Notes: generated by a model from the letters alone, not told the origin. Positions 26,409-35,471 are shown, counted from the first letter of the stretch. The stretch: DNA of 64,000 nucleotides from Clostridia bacterium (GCA_910576325.1 CAJTIM010000009.1:101405-165404); one strand, 5' to 3'. A program made the numbers and translations.

Positions 26409-27146
26409 TCATAAGTACTCCGTTATAAATTGTTCAAGTATTGGATTAAGCTGCCTGGCATTTCGCATTGGAAAGTCGTGGTTTACTCCTTGTAATGTTA
26501 TTGTTCGGCAGTTTGGATTTTGAGCAAGCTGTTTAAGAGAAACTTTCAGGTCTTTCACTTCCTTACTCCCGCAAATAGCAAGCATAGGTATTGTTACGGA
26601 TTGATATTCCGACAGCTTTGACAAATCCAATGTATTGGCAAAAAAAGAACGGTACACCTGCGGAGTAATCTGTTTTGAATATTTTGCCATAGTATCTGCC
26701 TGTTCTTTGGTGTAATGCCAGTACGTTCCCTGAAGCAGCGCCAACCATCTCCAATGCAGCATTTTTGCAGTCAATCCCGCAAGAGAACAGTACATCCGAA
26801 TTGTTTTCGGCTTGGGATTTACCCATGCGCTTAAAAATACGGCAAAGTTAAATAATTCAGGCTGCCTGCTGACAAGCATTATTGCAATCTGGCCTCCAAG
26901 CGAATGACCGATTACGCCGATTCGTTTTTTATGCAGGGTTTTGATGAGCATAAAGAGTTCCGCTGCGGTCTTTTCCGGCTCATAAATCTCAGCGGCCGCC
27001 TTTCCCGCACCTGCTAAGTGAGGCACAACAAGATGATATTTATCAGAAAAGCAATACTGACTGCAAAATGTATCAAGCGCACCCGCCCCATGCAGCAACA
27101 GGACAGTGGGATTTTCCCTGCTTCCATATTCATCATAATGCAGCAT
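26409..27146 (-). CDS. Alpha/beta hydrolase
   Basis: 245 residues, small soluble alpha/beta hydrolase: oxyanion loop LLLHGAG (about 16-22), nucleophile elbow GHSLGG (about 80-85), and a C-terminal catalytic His in GVNHDFPMR. An Asp is expected near LAICGSKEV but is not obvious. Its ribosome site (GGGAAAGG) lies inside the end of the upstream hydrolase pseudogene. Substrate unknown. Confidence 0.8.
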   Translation of the reverse strand: MLHYDEYGSRENPTVLLLHGAGALDTFCSQYCFSDKYHLVVPHLAGAGKAAAEIYEPEKTAAELFMLIKTLHKKRIGVIGHSLGGQIAIMLVSRQPELFNFAVFLSAWVNPKPKTIRMYCSLAGLTAKMLHWRWLALLQGTYWHYTKEQADTMAKYSKQITPQVYRSFFANTLDLSKLSEYQSVTIPMLAICGSKEVKDLKVSLKQLAQNPNCRTITLQGVNHDFPMRNARQLNPILEQFITEYL

Positions 27147-27640
27147 AATTTTTCCTTTCCCGGCGTACCGTTTCGGTAATAAAGTTTTCTATTTCCTTAT
27201 TTACTTGATCCGGATTATCTCCATTTGCAAAATGCTTTGCCTGTTCTGTCTTTATCGTCTGCCAATATTAAAACGGGGAATGAAAAATCAATCCTTTTAC
27301 CTATATCAGAATACATAGCCGCAAAATGCTGACTTGGATATCCGCCCATAGACATTCCCACGATAAATGTTTTTTCAATATTTTCTTTCTGCAATATGCT
27401 ATGTAATATTTCCGCCGTATCTCGATAAGAGAATTGCTAATATGGCCTTGACAATCCATGCATGGGAACATCCCATAAAATAATTGTGTAATTACCGGAA
27501 AAATAGGGTATCTGCTTTTCAAACATGGTATGATCTGCGGTTGCTCCATGCGTAAAAACAATACAGTCTGATACATTTTCATTTCTAATAATCCAATAAT
27601 GAACGGTTCCGCCTTGTGCCAAAATTGTTTTATGCCTCAT
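27142..27640 (-). pseudogene. Decayed alpha/beta hydrolase gene
   Basis: On the minus strand the product begins MRHKTILAQGGTVHYWI and runs through FTHGATADH and WDVPMHG. It shifts frame near 27437, where the nucleophile elbow GMSMGG and FAAMYSD are read. It then jumps over a large internal deletion to FPVLILADDKD, and shifts again to the typical tail NPDQVNKEIENFI. At least two frameshifts and one deletion make it non-functional. A good ribosome site (GGGAGG) remains, and its start follows the TetR gene directly. Confidence 0.75.
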
Positions 27641-27645
27641 TTTGT

Positions 27646-28047
27646 TCACACCTCCCGGGTATAAACCTTTTTCCAAAAATCGATTAAAACGGTAAGCTCT
27701 TCCTCGATTTCGTCCGGTATAATACAATTTGAACGATATTTTTTCAGCATATATCCATCGATAGCGTAGAAGATTTCGGCATACATTGTTTTTAGATCAA
27801 TATCTTTCCGGAATTTTGATAAATCTATTTTCTCAAACACTGTCATTTCACTCGCCTTGCTGACATCCTTATAATTTTCCTGATTGTTTGTAAAGTAGTG
27901 AAAGAGTAGCGCTTTTGAAATACCGCTCCTGTCTGCAATTTCTGACATCGGGGCTTTTTTGTAGCTGTTTTCGGAAAACACTTTGTAAGCAGCGTTTATA
28001 ATACGCCGCTGTTTTTCCAATGGAAGTTTGAAAAACTTGTCATTCAT
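27646..28047 (-). CDS. TetR-family regulator with an internal deletion, probably degenerate
   Basis: 133 residues against the usual 190 or so. The DNA-binding part is intact (KQRRIINAAYKVFSENSYKK, then ISKALLFHYFTNNQENY). It passes straight into the family's C-terminal part (DIDLKTMYAEIFYA, LIDFWKKVYTREV). About 60 residues of the ligand domain seem to be missing, still in frame. It may still bind DNA but probably cannot sense ligand properly. It would have controlled the adjacent hydrolases. Confidence 0.7.
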   Translation of the reverse strand: MNDKFFKLPLEKQRRIINAAYKVFSENSYKKAPMSEIADRSGISKALLFHYFTNNQENYKDVSKASEMTVFEKIDLSKFRKDIDLKTMYAEIFYAIDGYMLKKYRSNCIIPDEIEEELTVLIDFWKKVYTREV

Positions 28048-28064
28048 ATACGGTCTCCTTGTTG

Positions 28065-28108
28065 ACCGTAACGGTTAATACAAATATATTATATATCCGT
28101 TGACCGTT
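28065..28108 (-). promoter_or_regulatory. Promoter and candidate operators of the TetR gene
   Basis: The minus-strand -10 TATAAT is the complement of 28088-28093. A palindrome ACCGTAACGGT (28065-28075) lies downstream of it, and a related TTGACCGT copy lies near 28100-28108, at the -35 position. Both resemble TetR half-sites, fitting past autoregulation. Confidence 0.5.
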
Positions 28109-28119
28109 TTTGAGAAGAC

Positions 28120-28494
28120 CATTACTAAAATTATAAAAATAATAACAGGTTTTTTGCCTATGCCGCAAGTTTATTATGCGTAAATGATTTCCTTATTTAT
28201 AGTCCCCCGCATACTCCCTTATGCTATGAAGCCTCCCTGCATCCTTTAGACGGGAGGGCGGCCCTGGCCATATACATTTGACTCGCTGTCCTCGGAAAAA
28301 AGCCGCAAAACAGATATTCAATAACACAATAATTTTGCCGCAAAGCTCACAAAAAAATGATGCAACTATGATGTTTTCGTGACGCTCTTCTGACGCTTTG
28401 ATATTGTAATTTAATCTTATCAACAGACAATCCCCAAAGCGGACAGAGCGCCGCCTGAGGCAAACCTATCAAAGAACAGAAGAGGTGTATCCGT
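28120..28494. other. Intergenic region without recognised genes
   Basis: About 375 bp between the decayed TetR gene and the VIT/VWA gene. It contains a short inverted repeat (CCTCCC/GGGAGG, 28232-28237 and 28252-28257) and otherwise nothing I can support. An AGAGGTG ribosome site for the VIT/VWA gene is at its end. Confidence 0.4.
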
Positions 28495-30537
28495 ATGAAA
28501 AGGAGAAACAGATGGCTATGTGGAATTTTAGCAGGCTTCCTGCTGCTGACGTCCTGTCCGGTGACGGTTTATGCAGGCAGAGAAGACGCGGAGCAGGAGA
28601 GGGATGTAACCCTCGCCCCCTACTTTCTCATAGAAGGCAAAGACTCCTCCACTGATCTCTTCCCCCTGAAGGGAACCGAGGTCACGGCAAATGTCAATGG
28701 AACCATTGCCGAAATCCACGTAACCCAGCGCTATGCCAACGAGGGAGAGAATCCCATCAATGCCAAGTACGTATTTCCCGCTTCCACCCGTGCCGCAGTC
28801 CACGGCATGACCATGACCGTAGGCAATCACATGGTTCGGGCGCAGATTAAGGAAAAAGAAGAAGCCAAGCAAGTATATGAGGAAGCCAAAAGCGAAGGCA
28901 AAAATGCCTCCCTGATGGAAGAGCAGAGAGCCAATGTCTTTACAATGGATGTGGCAAATATTATGCCGGGAGACGAAATAGCCATCGAGCTTACTTACAC
29001 CGAGCTGATAGAGCCGGAGGAGGGCATCTACCAATTCGTATTTCCTACCGTCACAGGACCGCGCTATGCCGGCCGGATGACAGACGAAGAAGCAGAGGCG
29101 GACGACTGGGTGGCCAGTCCCTATCTGACAGAAAACGCACCCATAGACAGCACTTACGATATCACCGTCAATCTCTCCACCGGCGTACCCATAGAGAACC
29201 TCAAAAGCACCACCCACAAAATAAATATTTCAAAAGATCAGGACACCGCAGCCAAAGTAACCCTGGCCGACAAAAGCACCTTTGCCGGCGACCGCGATTT
29301 TATTCTCAGCTATGAACTAACTGGAGATTCCATGCATTCGGGTCTGACACTCTACGAGGGAGAAAATACCAATTTCTTCCAATTAACCCTGCAGCCCCCC
29401 GAGCGCTACAACCCCGACGACATTCCCCCAAGAGAATACATCTTTGCCCTGGACGTATCCGGCTCTATGGACGGCTATGCCCTGGACACAGCCAAAACAC
29501 TTATCAGCGACCTGGTATCCGGCTTAAAAGAAACCGACCGCTTCAACGTAATACTCTTCTCCGATACGGTATGGACCCTGGCCCCCAATTCCCTGGAAGC
29601 CGTAAAATCCAACATCGACAGCGCCCTGCAGCTGATAGAAGAGCAAAAGGGCGGAGGAGGAACCGAGCTTCTCTCAGCGCTTTTGACCGCCTACCACATT
29701 CCCAAGGATGAGAATACGGCCAGAACCGTAGTTATGATAACGGACGGCTACATATCCGACGAAAAAGAAATCTTCGATCACATCCGCGAAAATCTGGGAG
29801 ACACCAGCTACTTTGCCTTCGGGATCGGAAGCTCCGTAAACCGTTATCTCATCGAGGGAATCGCCGCTGCGGGAATGGGAGAAGACTTCGTAGTCACAGA
29901 AGAAGCACAGGCCAAAGCAACAGCGGAGCGCTTCCGCACCTACGTACAGTCACCTCTCTTAACCAACATCCAGGTAGAATTTGACGGCTTCGAAACCTAC
30001 GACACCGAACCTTCCGGCGTACCCACCCTCTACGCCAGCCGCCCCATCGTACTCTACGGAAAATGGCGCGGCGAGCCAACAGGAACCATCCGCATCACCG
30101 GAAAGCGCGGCAGCGAGGACTACATAGAAGAAATCCCCGTCACAGCCGAAAGCATTTCCCGGGAAAACGAGGCTATCCAATACCTCTGGGCCAGAAAGCG
30201 CGTAGAAATGCTCACCGACTACAGCTCCAAAACCGGAAGCCAGGTGAAAAAAGAAGTCACCTCCATCGGCCTGAAATACAGCATGGTCACCCCCTACACC
30301 TCCTTCGTAGCCGTAATAGAAGAAGTACGCAGCCCGGAAGGAAACAGCAAAGACGTAGATCAGCCCAATCCCCTCCCCTTCGGCGTATCGGGCCTGTCCG
30401 TAGGCGGCGGCTACATGATAGGCGCAGAGCCAAACGGAATCCTTCTCATTCTACTTCTTGGCATGGTAGTCCTGTTAAGACATACTCAGAAAAAGAGAAA
30501 TAGATCCTACCTACACAAATCAAAGCATCAACCATAA
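28495..30537 (+). CDS. VIT and VWA domain surface protein with an exosortase-like C-terminal signal
   Basis: 680 residues. Signal peptide (about 1-26), VIT domain (about 38-180, with KEKEEAKQVYEEAKSEGKNA), and VWA domain (about 315-490) with MIDAS motif DVSGS and later TDG. The end is GAEPNG, a hydrophobic span (ILLILLLGMVVLL), then basic HTQKKRNR: the tripartite layout of PEP-CTERM-like sorting tails. VIT proteins with such tails paired with an exosortase are known in Bacteroidetes (XrtN system). The exosortase-like gene 58 bases downstream makes this its probable sole substrate. Confidence 0.88.
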   Translation: MKRRNRWLCGILAGFLLLTSCPVTVYAGREDAEQERDVTLAPYFLIEGKDSSTDLFPLKGTEVTANVNGTIAEIHVTQRYANEGENPINAKYVFPASTRAAVHGMTMTVGNHMVRAQIKEKEEAKQVYEEAKSEGKNASLMEEQRANVFTMDVANIMPGDEIAIELTYTELIEPEEGIYQFVFPTVTGPRYAGRMTDEEAEADDWVASPYLTENAPIDSTYDITVNLSTGVPIENLKSTTHKINISKDQDTAAKVTLADKSTFAGDRDFILSYELTGDSMHSGLTLYEGENTNFFQLTLQPPERYNPDDIPPREYIFALDVSGSMDGYALDTAKTLISDLVSGLKETDRFNVILFSDTVWTLAPNSLEAVKSNIDSALQLIEEQKGGGGTELLSALLTAYHIPKDENTARTVVMITDGYISDEKEIFDHIRENLGDTSYFAFGIGSSVNRYLIEGIAAAGMGEDFVVTEEAQAKATAERFRTYVQSPLLTNIQVEFDGFETYDTEPSGVPTLYASRPIVLYGKWRGEPTGTIRITGKRGSEDYIEEIPVTAESISRENEAIQYLWARKRVEMLTDYSSKTGSQVKKEVTSIGLKYSMVTPYTSFVAVIEEVRSPEGNSKDVDQPNPLPFGVSGLSVGGGYMIGAEPNGILLILLLGMVVLLRHTQKKRNRSYLHKSKHQP

Positions 30538-30595
30538 GCAACAAAGAAACCAAACCGCTAACAACTTTCAGCAATCACAAAAACGGTGAACAAAC

Positions 30596-31339
30596 ATGAA
30601 AGACAAGAAAACCCCAGGCATCTATTTGCTCAGCTTATCAATCATCCTGGTCCTAAAACTATACACAAAGCAAGCCGACACCGAAGCGCTCCAATGGATA
30701 CTGCGCCCCACCGCCTGTTGGACAAGCATCCTAAGCGGACACCCCTTCATATATGAACAGGGAGTAGGTTACATAAACCACTCCCTGCGCTTCATCATCG
30801 CCCCCACCTGCGCCGGCCTTAAATTCTGGATGATAACCTCCCTCATGCTAAGCTGGTCCTTCCTCCACCGAATAGAAGGCCCTAAAAGAAAACTAACCTG
30901 GACCCTGCTATGCTTCCCGGCCGCCTTAGCAGCCACCATATTCATAAACGGAATCCGCATCACCCTATCCATAGCCCTGCCCCAGATCCTCCAAACCACA
31001 AAAAAAGGCGCCTCCCTTCTAACCCCTGCCCAGCTCCACACCTCTATCGGAACCCTGGTATATTTCCTATCCCTCCTGGCACTATACCATCTGGGAGACC
31101 GCATAACCCAAAAAACAAAAAAGGAGCCATCAATAAAAAGCCGCATCCTCCCGTCCCTCTGGTATCTAATCCCAGTACTAGCCCTGCCATTCCTAAGCCG
31201 CCTAGCCTACAAAGACTACAAAAACCTGACCCATTACGAGCTGCCCATCCTCGTAATCTGCAGCTCCATCCTACTAATCACTATCCTGCCGACAACAATA
31301 AAGCACCTATCCCAGCACCGCCCAAAAGCAAACCAATAA
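30596..31339 (+). CDS. Exosortase family protein, XrtK-like
   Basis: 247 residues, multi-span membrane protein. The exosortase catalytic triad is visible: Cys72 in APTCAGLKFW, Arg121 in INGIRI and His148 in QLHTSIG. Exosortases cut C-terminal sorting signals of exported proteins. It follows the VIT/VWA gene in the same direction and is probably its dedicated processing enzyme. Exosortases are mostly known from Gram-negative bacteria, so a copy here is notable. The K subfamily assignment rests on memory of the motif and size, and is less certain than the superfamily. Confidence 0.82.
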   Translation: MKDKKTPGIYLLSLSIILVLKLYTKQADTEALQWILRPTACWTSILSGHPFIYEQGVGYINHSLRFIIAPTCAGLKFWMITSLMLSWSFLHRIEGPKRKLTWTLLCFPAALAATIFINGIRITLSIALPQILQTTKKGASLLTPAQLHTSIGTLVYFLSLLALYHLGDRITQKTKKEPSIKSRILPSLWYLIPVLALPFLSRLAYKDYKNLTHYELPILVICSSILLITILPTTIKHLSQHRPKANQ

Positions 31340-31426
31340 CAGCAAACCGCCTACCCACTCCCAAACGGAAAAGCAATAATTCCGTTTTCCAAGCAGTCCA
31401 AACACAAGTTCCACCGCCAACCAACA

Positions 31427-31625
31427 GCAAAATAAGCCGGCAGACTTTTCCGGTATCCCAGTGTCCGGCTGTTCGCGCACGCCTGTCTGATATTGGCGGA
31501 CAAACGTTCCAAGTCTCAAGGGGCGAAGCCCACAAAGACATCAAACCGTTTGTCCGACAAGAGCAGACCGGTGTACGCGAACCGTCCGAACACGGGATAT
31601 GGAAAAGTCTGCCGGCTTATTTTGC
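31427..31625. repeat. Long palindromic intergenic element, copy B
   Basis: 199-bp imperfect palindrome between the convergent exosortase and DUF6512 genes. Outer arms 31427-31451 and 31601-31625 are a perfect 25-bp complement. They differ in sequence from copy A, while the inner core (GTGTCCGGCTGTTCGCG on the left, TACGCGAACCGTCCGAACAC on the right) matches it. The apex is GGGC-GAA-GCCC (about 31521-31531). It lies 87 bases after one stop and 7 bases before the other. Confidence 0.85.
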
Positions 31626-31632
31626 GTCCCTC

Positions 31633-32139
31633 TTAAACTGTATAAAACATAGGCAACCCCGGCGGACTAAAAGTAAAAGAAAAAAAGCAAATCACAAGCA
31701 GCAGCAAAAGCGCATAATTCGCCAAAAGCGGCAGATGCATCCCCGGACACTGCACTTCAAAATACCGCGAAGCCAAAAAAGTGATCAATACACCAAACAC
31801 AAAAATCAAAATATCCACCACCAAATAATCCTTCCCACTGACCCCGGTATAAGTAAAAAAAGCAGCCACAATAAAGAACATCCCCAGAAGCACCCCTGCA
31901 ATCCGCGAAGTCAGGAACCGCCCCGAAGTCTTAAACAGCACGATCACCTCAAACAGCGTATAAAGAAAAACCGGAAAAAACAGCATTTTCAAATGCTCCC
32001 ACACAGATTCATTCACCGGAGCAAAAAGCGCCACAAACGGATTTTCCATACTCCATTCATAAGCAAAATGCAAAAGAATTCCCGCAGCAATCGCAAAAAG
32101 AATTCCCAAAAGCAGGTTCGTGCCTTCTCTGATTCTCAT
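31633..32139 (-). CDS. DUF6512-like integral membrane protein
   Basis: 168 residues with five or so membrane segments. NESVWEHLKMLFFPVF (about 43-58) is the feature I associate with the DUF6512 family. AAGGAG precedes the start. No partner gene; function unknown. Confidence 0.65.
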   Translation of the reverse strand: MRIREGTNLLLGILFAIAAGILLHFAYEWSMENPFVALFAPVNESVWEHLKMLFFPVFLYTLFEVIVLFKTSGRFLTSRIAGVLLGMFFIVAAFFTYTGVSGKDYLVVDILIFVFGVLITFLASRYFEVQCPGMHLPLLANYALLLLLVICFFSFTFSPPGLPMFYTV

Positions 32140-32348
32140 AGTAATCTCCTTATATATTTCAAAATTATTAAAAAAGAGAGAGTCAATGTAACATATCTGA
32201 AACTATTGTATGCAGAATAGAACCGGAAAAGGTTCTAATAATTCTCCCTATTTTCAAGAAAATTTGTAAATAATCACCGTAATAAATGCACAATTGGATA
32301 AAAATGGAATAAATTTACAAAAAGAGTAACGAAGTTTGGGATGTCCTG

Positions 32349-32377
32349 TTGACGGACAAGAGGAAGATTTTTATAAT
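32349..32377 (+). promoter_or_regulatory. Sigma-A promoter implying a leaderless transcript
   Basis: TTGACG (32349-32354), 17-base spacer, TATAAT (32372-32377). The ATG of the cell-wall hydrolase is at 32386, only 8 bases after the -10, so transcription would start at or within about five bases of the start codon. No ribosome binding site is present. Confidence 0.7.
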
Positions 32378-32385
32378 ATTGTATT

Positions 32386-33222
32386 ATGAATAAGTTAAGA
32401 GATTGTGCAATTGTATTAGGATTGGCAGGAGCGGTACTGATGGTAACTGCCGATACAAAAGAAGTGGAAGCAATGAATAACATCTCTTACAAAAGCGAAG
32501 CAGTCGCCTGCATCAGCTTTCAGGTAGCAGGCGATCCATGGTTAGAAGCGGCAGAAAGCGAGCTTACAAGAATCCGTGAGGAGCAGGAGATAGAAGAAGA
32601 GCTGGCAAGGCAGGCAGCCGAGCAAGCCGAAAAAGAGCAAAAGGAGGCAGAGGAAAGAGCAGCCGCAGAGGAGGAGCAAAGAGCTGCAGAGGAAGCAGCA
32701 AGAGAGGAAGAGCAAAAGGCAGCGGAGATGGCAGCCGCAGAAAAACAGGCACCTGTAACAGATCCTATAAGCGAAGAGGCAGAAAATGCACTTTCGGAAG
32801 AAATACAGCCCTTCGGAAACAGCGGATGGATCTATGAGATAACCGAGGCAGATTATACGGCTCTCCTGAAAATAGTGGAAGCAGAAGCCTCCGGCGAAGA
32901 TGTAACAGGGCGGATGCTGGTAGCCAATGTAGTCCTAAATCGTGTGAAGAGCGGAGCATTTCCAAATACCATAGAAGGGGTTGTCTATCAGACCAAGGGC
33001 GGAAAAGCCCAATTTTCTCCCGTAGCTACCGGAAAAATCGAGCGGGTACGGGTATCCGAGACAACCGTCGAGGCAGTAGAACGGGCACTTTGCGGTGAAG
33101 ACCTTTCACAGGGAGCACTGTATTTTGTGGCGCCGGCCTATGCCAACCCGGACAGCCTTCAGTGGTTCCGAAACAGCCTTACCATGCTGTTTGTTTATCA
33201 TGGTCATGAATTTTATGCTTGA
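32386..33222 (+). CDS. Secreted cell-wall hydrolase, SleB/CwlJ-type
   Basis: 278 residues. A hydrophobic N-terminus (about 8-22) acts as signal or anchor. A Glu/Ala-rich coiled coil (about 60-115) follows, then a hydrolase_2 (SleB/CwlJ) domain from about 147: LLKIVEAEASGEDVTGRMLV with the catalytic Glu region, ANVVLNRVKSGAFP, and YFVAPAYANPDS. The family are lytic transglycosylases acting on cortex or vegetative peptidoglycan. The start lacks a ribosome site and lies next to a promoter (leaderless). The stop codon overlaps the -35 of the leuA T-box promoter. Confidence 0.88.
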   Translation: MNKLRDCAIVLGLAGAVLMVTADTKEVEAMNNISYKSEAVACISFQVAGDPWLEAAESELTRIREEQEIEEELARQAAEQAEKEQKEAEERAAAEEEQRAAEEAAREEEQKAAEMAAAEKQAPVTDPISEEAENALSEEIQPFGNSGWIYEITEADYTALLKIVEAEASGEDVTGRMLVANVVLNRVKSGAFPNTIEGVVYQTKGGKAQFSPVATGKIERVRVSETTVEAVERALCGEDLSQGALYFVAPAYANPDSLQWFRNSLTMLFVYHGHEFYA

Positions 33223-33247
33223 CAGAGGAACGCTTTTTTGATATCCT
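33219..33247 (+). promoter_or_regulatory. Sigma-A promoter of the leuA T-box leader
   Basis: TTGACA (33219-33224), 17-base spacer, TATCCT (33242-33247). The -35 overlaps the stop codon of the upstream hydrolase gene. Transcription should begin near 33254. Confidence 0.7.
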
Positions 33248-33253
33248 TAATCC

Positions 33254-33581
33254 CATGATATAGAGAAATGCAAAGATGAGGAGTAGTACAATTCCCTTGG
33301 CGTTCAGAGAGCTGCTGGCCGGTGTGAAGCAGCGGAAGAGAGAATTGGAACTGACCTCTAAGCGGCTGTCCCAAATCTCCGGCCGTTGGAGAGAGTAGAT
33401 GCAGACGGAGCCCGACCGTTACAGCGGGGAGGATATAAGGTTCATGGGGAAGTCCGATGAATCCGTATCTGATAAGCGTGTGAATATTCACAAATCGGAG
33501 TGGTACCGCGTAAGGCAGAATTAACAGCCTTTCGTCTCTGGATACAGCGTAGAAGCTGTGTAAGAGACGGAAGGCTTTTTT
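33254..33581 (+). promoter_or_regulatory. T-box riboswitch, leucine-responsive (leuA leader)
   Basis: The conserved T-box sequence GGAGTGGTACCGCG (33497-33510) lies upstream of an intrinsic terminator. Stem I elements are visible in 33270-33375 (GAGGAGTAGTAC, CCGGTGTGAAGCAGC, then GGAACTGACCTCT). In the usual specifier position (GAA-NNN-ACC) the codon is CTG (33351-33353), which is leucine. Uncharged tRNA-Leu would stabilise the antiterminator and switch on leuA. Confidence 0.93.
33526..33581 (+). terminator. Regulated terminator of the T-box
   Basis: AGCCTTTCGTCTC (33526-33538) pairs with GAGACGGAAGGCT (33564-33576) and is followed by a T run. The 5' arm follows the T-box sequence, so antiterminator and terminator are mutually exclusive. 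Confidence 0.85.
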
Positions 33582-33647
33582 AGTACAAACGATCAGCCAG
33601 AATTTTTTTATATCACATTTCTATAGAACAAAAAGGAGAGAGAAAAA

Positions 33648-35306
33648 ATGATGAATCACAACAAGTACCGGAGACAGTATTTCTTACCCCCTTACAAATG
33701 CATGAAATGGGCGGAAAAGGATTATGTAGACAAAGCCCCCGTCTGGTGCAGCGTGGATCTGCGGGACGGCAACCAGGCTTTGGTAGTGCCCATGACACTG
33801 GAGCAGAAGGTAGGCTTCTTCAAGCTTCTGTGCAAGGTAGGCTTCAAGGAGATCGAGGTGGGGTTTCCGGCGGCCTCCGAGACGGAGTACACATTTCTCA
33901 GAACCTTAATTGAGCAGGAGCTTATTCCGGACGATGTGACCATCCAGGTACTTACTCAGGCCAGAGAGCACATTATCCGCAAGACCTTTGAGGCCCTTGA
34001 GGGAGCAAAAAAGGCCGTGGTCCATGTGTACAATTCCACCTCCGTGGCACAGCGTGAGCAGGTGTTCCACAAGTCCAAGGAGGAGATTTTGAAAATTGCC
34101 GTGGAGGGAGCGGAGCTTCTCAAGAAGCTGACGGATGAGACAGGAGGAAATTATCTCTTTGAGTACAGTCCCGAGAGCTTTACAGGAACAGAGCCGGAAT
34201 ATGCTTTGGAGGTTTGCAATGCCGTACTGGATGTGTGGAAGCCCACCCCCGACAAGAAGGCTATCATCAATCTTCCCGTTACGGTGCAGCATTCCATGCC
34301 CCATGTGTATGCAAGCCAGATTGAATACATGAGTGAAAATATGAAATACCGTGACAGTGTGGTTCTCTCCCTTCATCCCCACAATGACAGGGGCTGCGGC
34401 GTGGCCGATACGGAGATGGGGCTTTTGGCAGGAGCCGACCGTGTGGAGGGCACTCTTTTCGGAAACGGAGAGCGCACCGGAAATGTGGATATCGTAACCC
34501 TGGCCATGAACATGTATTCTCAGGGCGTGGATCCGGAGCTTGATTTCGGCAATATGCCGGAGGTCTGCGAGGCTTATGAGAGGTTTACGGGGATGAAGAT
34601 CAATGAAAGAAGTCCCTACTCCGGAGCGCTGGTATTTGCGGCATTTTCCGGATCGCATCAGGATGCCATTGCCAAGGGTATGCATTACCGTGAGGATAAC
34701 AGCTGCGAACAGTGGACCGTACCTTACCTGCCGATTGATCCCAGGGATATCACACGCAATTACGATGCAGACGTGATACGGATCAACAGCCAGTCCGGCA
34801 AGGGCGGCGTCGGCTACATTCTGGAACAGAATTTCGGCCTGAACCTGCCGCCGAAGATGCGGGAGGCTATGGGCTATGCGGCCAAGGAGGAATCGGATCA
34901 CAAGAACAAGGAGCTTTTGCCGGAGGAGATCTTCGAGCTGTTCAAGCGGAGATTCGAGAGCCTTACTCATCCCTACAATATTACGGAGGTGCATTTCAAG
35001 CAGGTAAACGGCATTACCGCTGAGGTGCATACGGAACATGAGGGAAAGCAGGAGATAACCTATGCGGAAGGAAACGGCCGTCTCAATGCGGTCAGCAATG
35101 CGCTGAAAAAATGCTTCGGCCTCCGGTACAATCTGGTTACCTATCAGGAGCACGCCTTAGAGCAGAGCTCCAGCTCCCGGGCCATCGCCTATGTTGGAAT
35201 CCAGACGCCGGACGAAAAGCTCCATTGGGGCGCAGCCGTGGATCCCGATATAATCCGTGCTTCCATCGACGCTCTGCTTACGGCTATTAATAATTCGGTG
35301 CTGTAG
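33648..35306 (+). CDS. leuA: 2-isopropylmalate synthase
   Basis: 552 residues, the long LeuA type with catalytic TIM barrel (CSVDLRDGNQAL at about 34-45; LHPHNDRGCGVADTE near 243) and C-terminal LeuA dimer/allosteric domain (about 425-552). Condenses acetyl-CoA and 2-ketoisovalerate in the first committed step of leucine synthesis. AAAGGAGAGAG precedes tandem ATGs at 33648 and 33651; either may be used. Expression is set by the T-box upstream. Confidence 0.96.
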   Translation: MMNHNKYRRQYFLPPYKCMKWAEKDYVDKAPVWCSVDLRDGNQALVVPMTLEQKVGFFKLLCKVGFKEIEVGFPAASETEYTFLRTLIEQELIPDDVTIQVLTQAREHIIRKTFEALEGAKKAVVHVYNSTSVAQREQVFHKSKEEILKIAVEGAELLKKLTDETGGNYLFEYSPESFTGTEPEYALEVCNAVLDVWKPTPDKKAIINLPVTVQHSMPHVYASQIEYMSENMKYRDSVVLSLHPHNDRGCGVADTEMGLLAGADRVEGTLFGNGERTGNVDIVTLAMNMYSQGVDPELDFGNMPEVCEAYERFTGMKINERSPYSGALVFAAFSGSHQDAIAKGMHYREDNSCEQWTVPYLPIDPRDITRNYDADVIRINSQSGKGGVGYILEQNFGLNLPPKMREAMGYAAKEESDHKNKELLPEEIFELFKRRFESLTHPYNITEVHFKQVNGITAEVHTEHEGKQEITYAEGNGRLNAVSNALKKCFGLRYNLVTYQEHALEQSSSSRAIAYVGIQTPDEKLHWGAAVDPDIIRASIDALLTAINNSVL

Positions 35307-35471
35307 GAGTCAAGAGACAATAAATACCGGTATAATCCGCACGGTATACGTTGCTGTTTGACTTGTCCGTTTTCCGGACAGCACTGTGCCGAACAGCAAA
35401 AGATTTGATTTGATAATGGGGATATACCGGCTATTTGGAATGAATTTACATGTAAAAAGGGAGTATATGAA

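Noticed and set aside
30910..32220. Plus-strand open frame of 436 codons across xrtK, palindrome B and the DUF6512 gene
   Set aside because: Pro/Lys/His-rich shadow frame crossing two well-supported genes and an intergenic palindrome; no domain.
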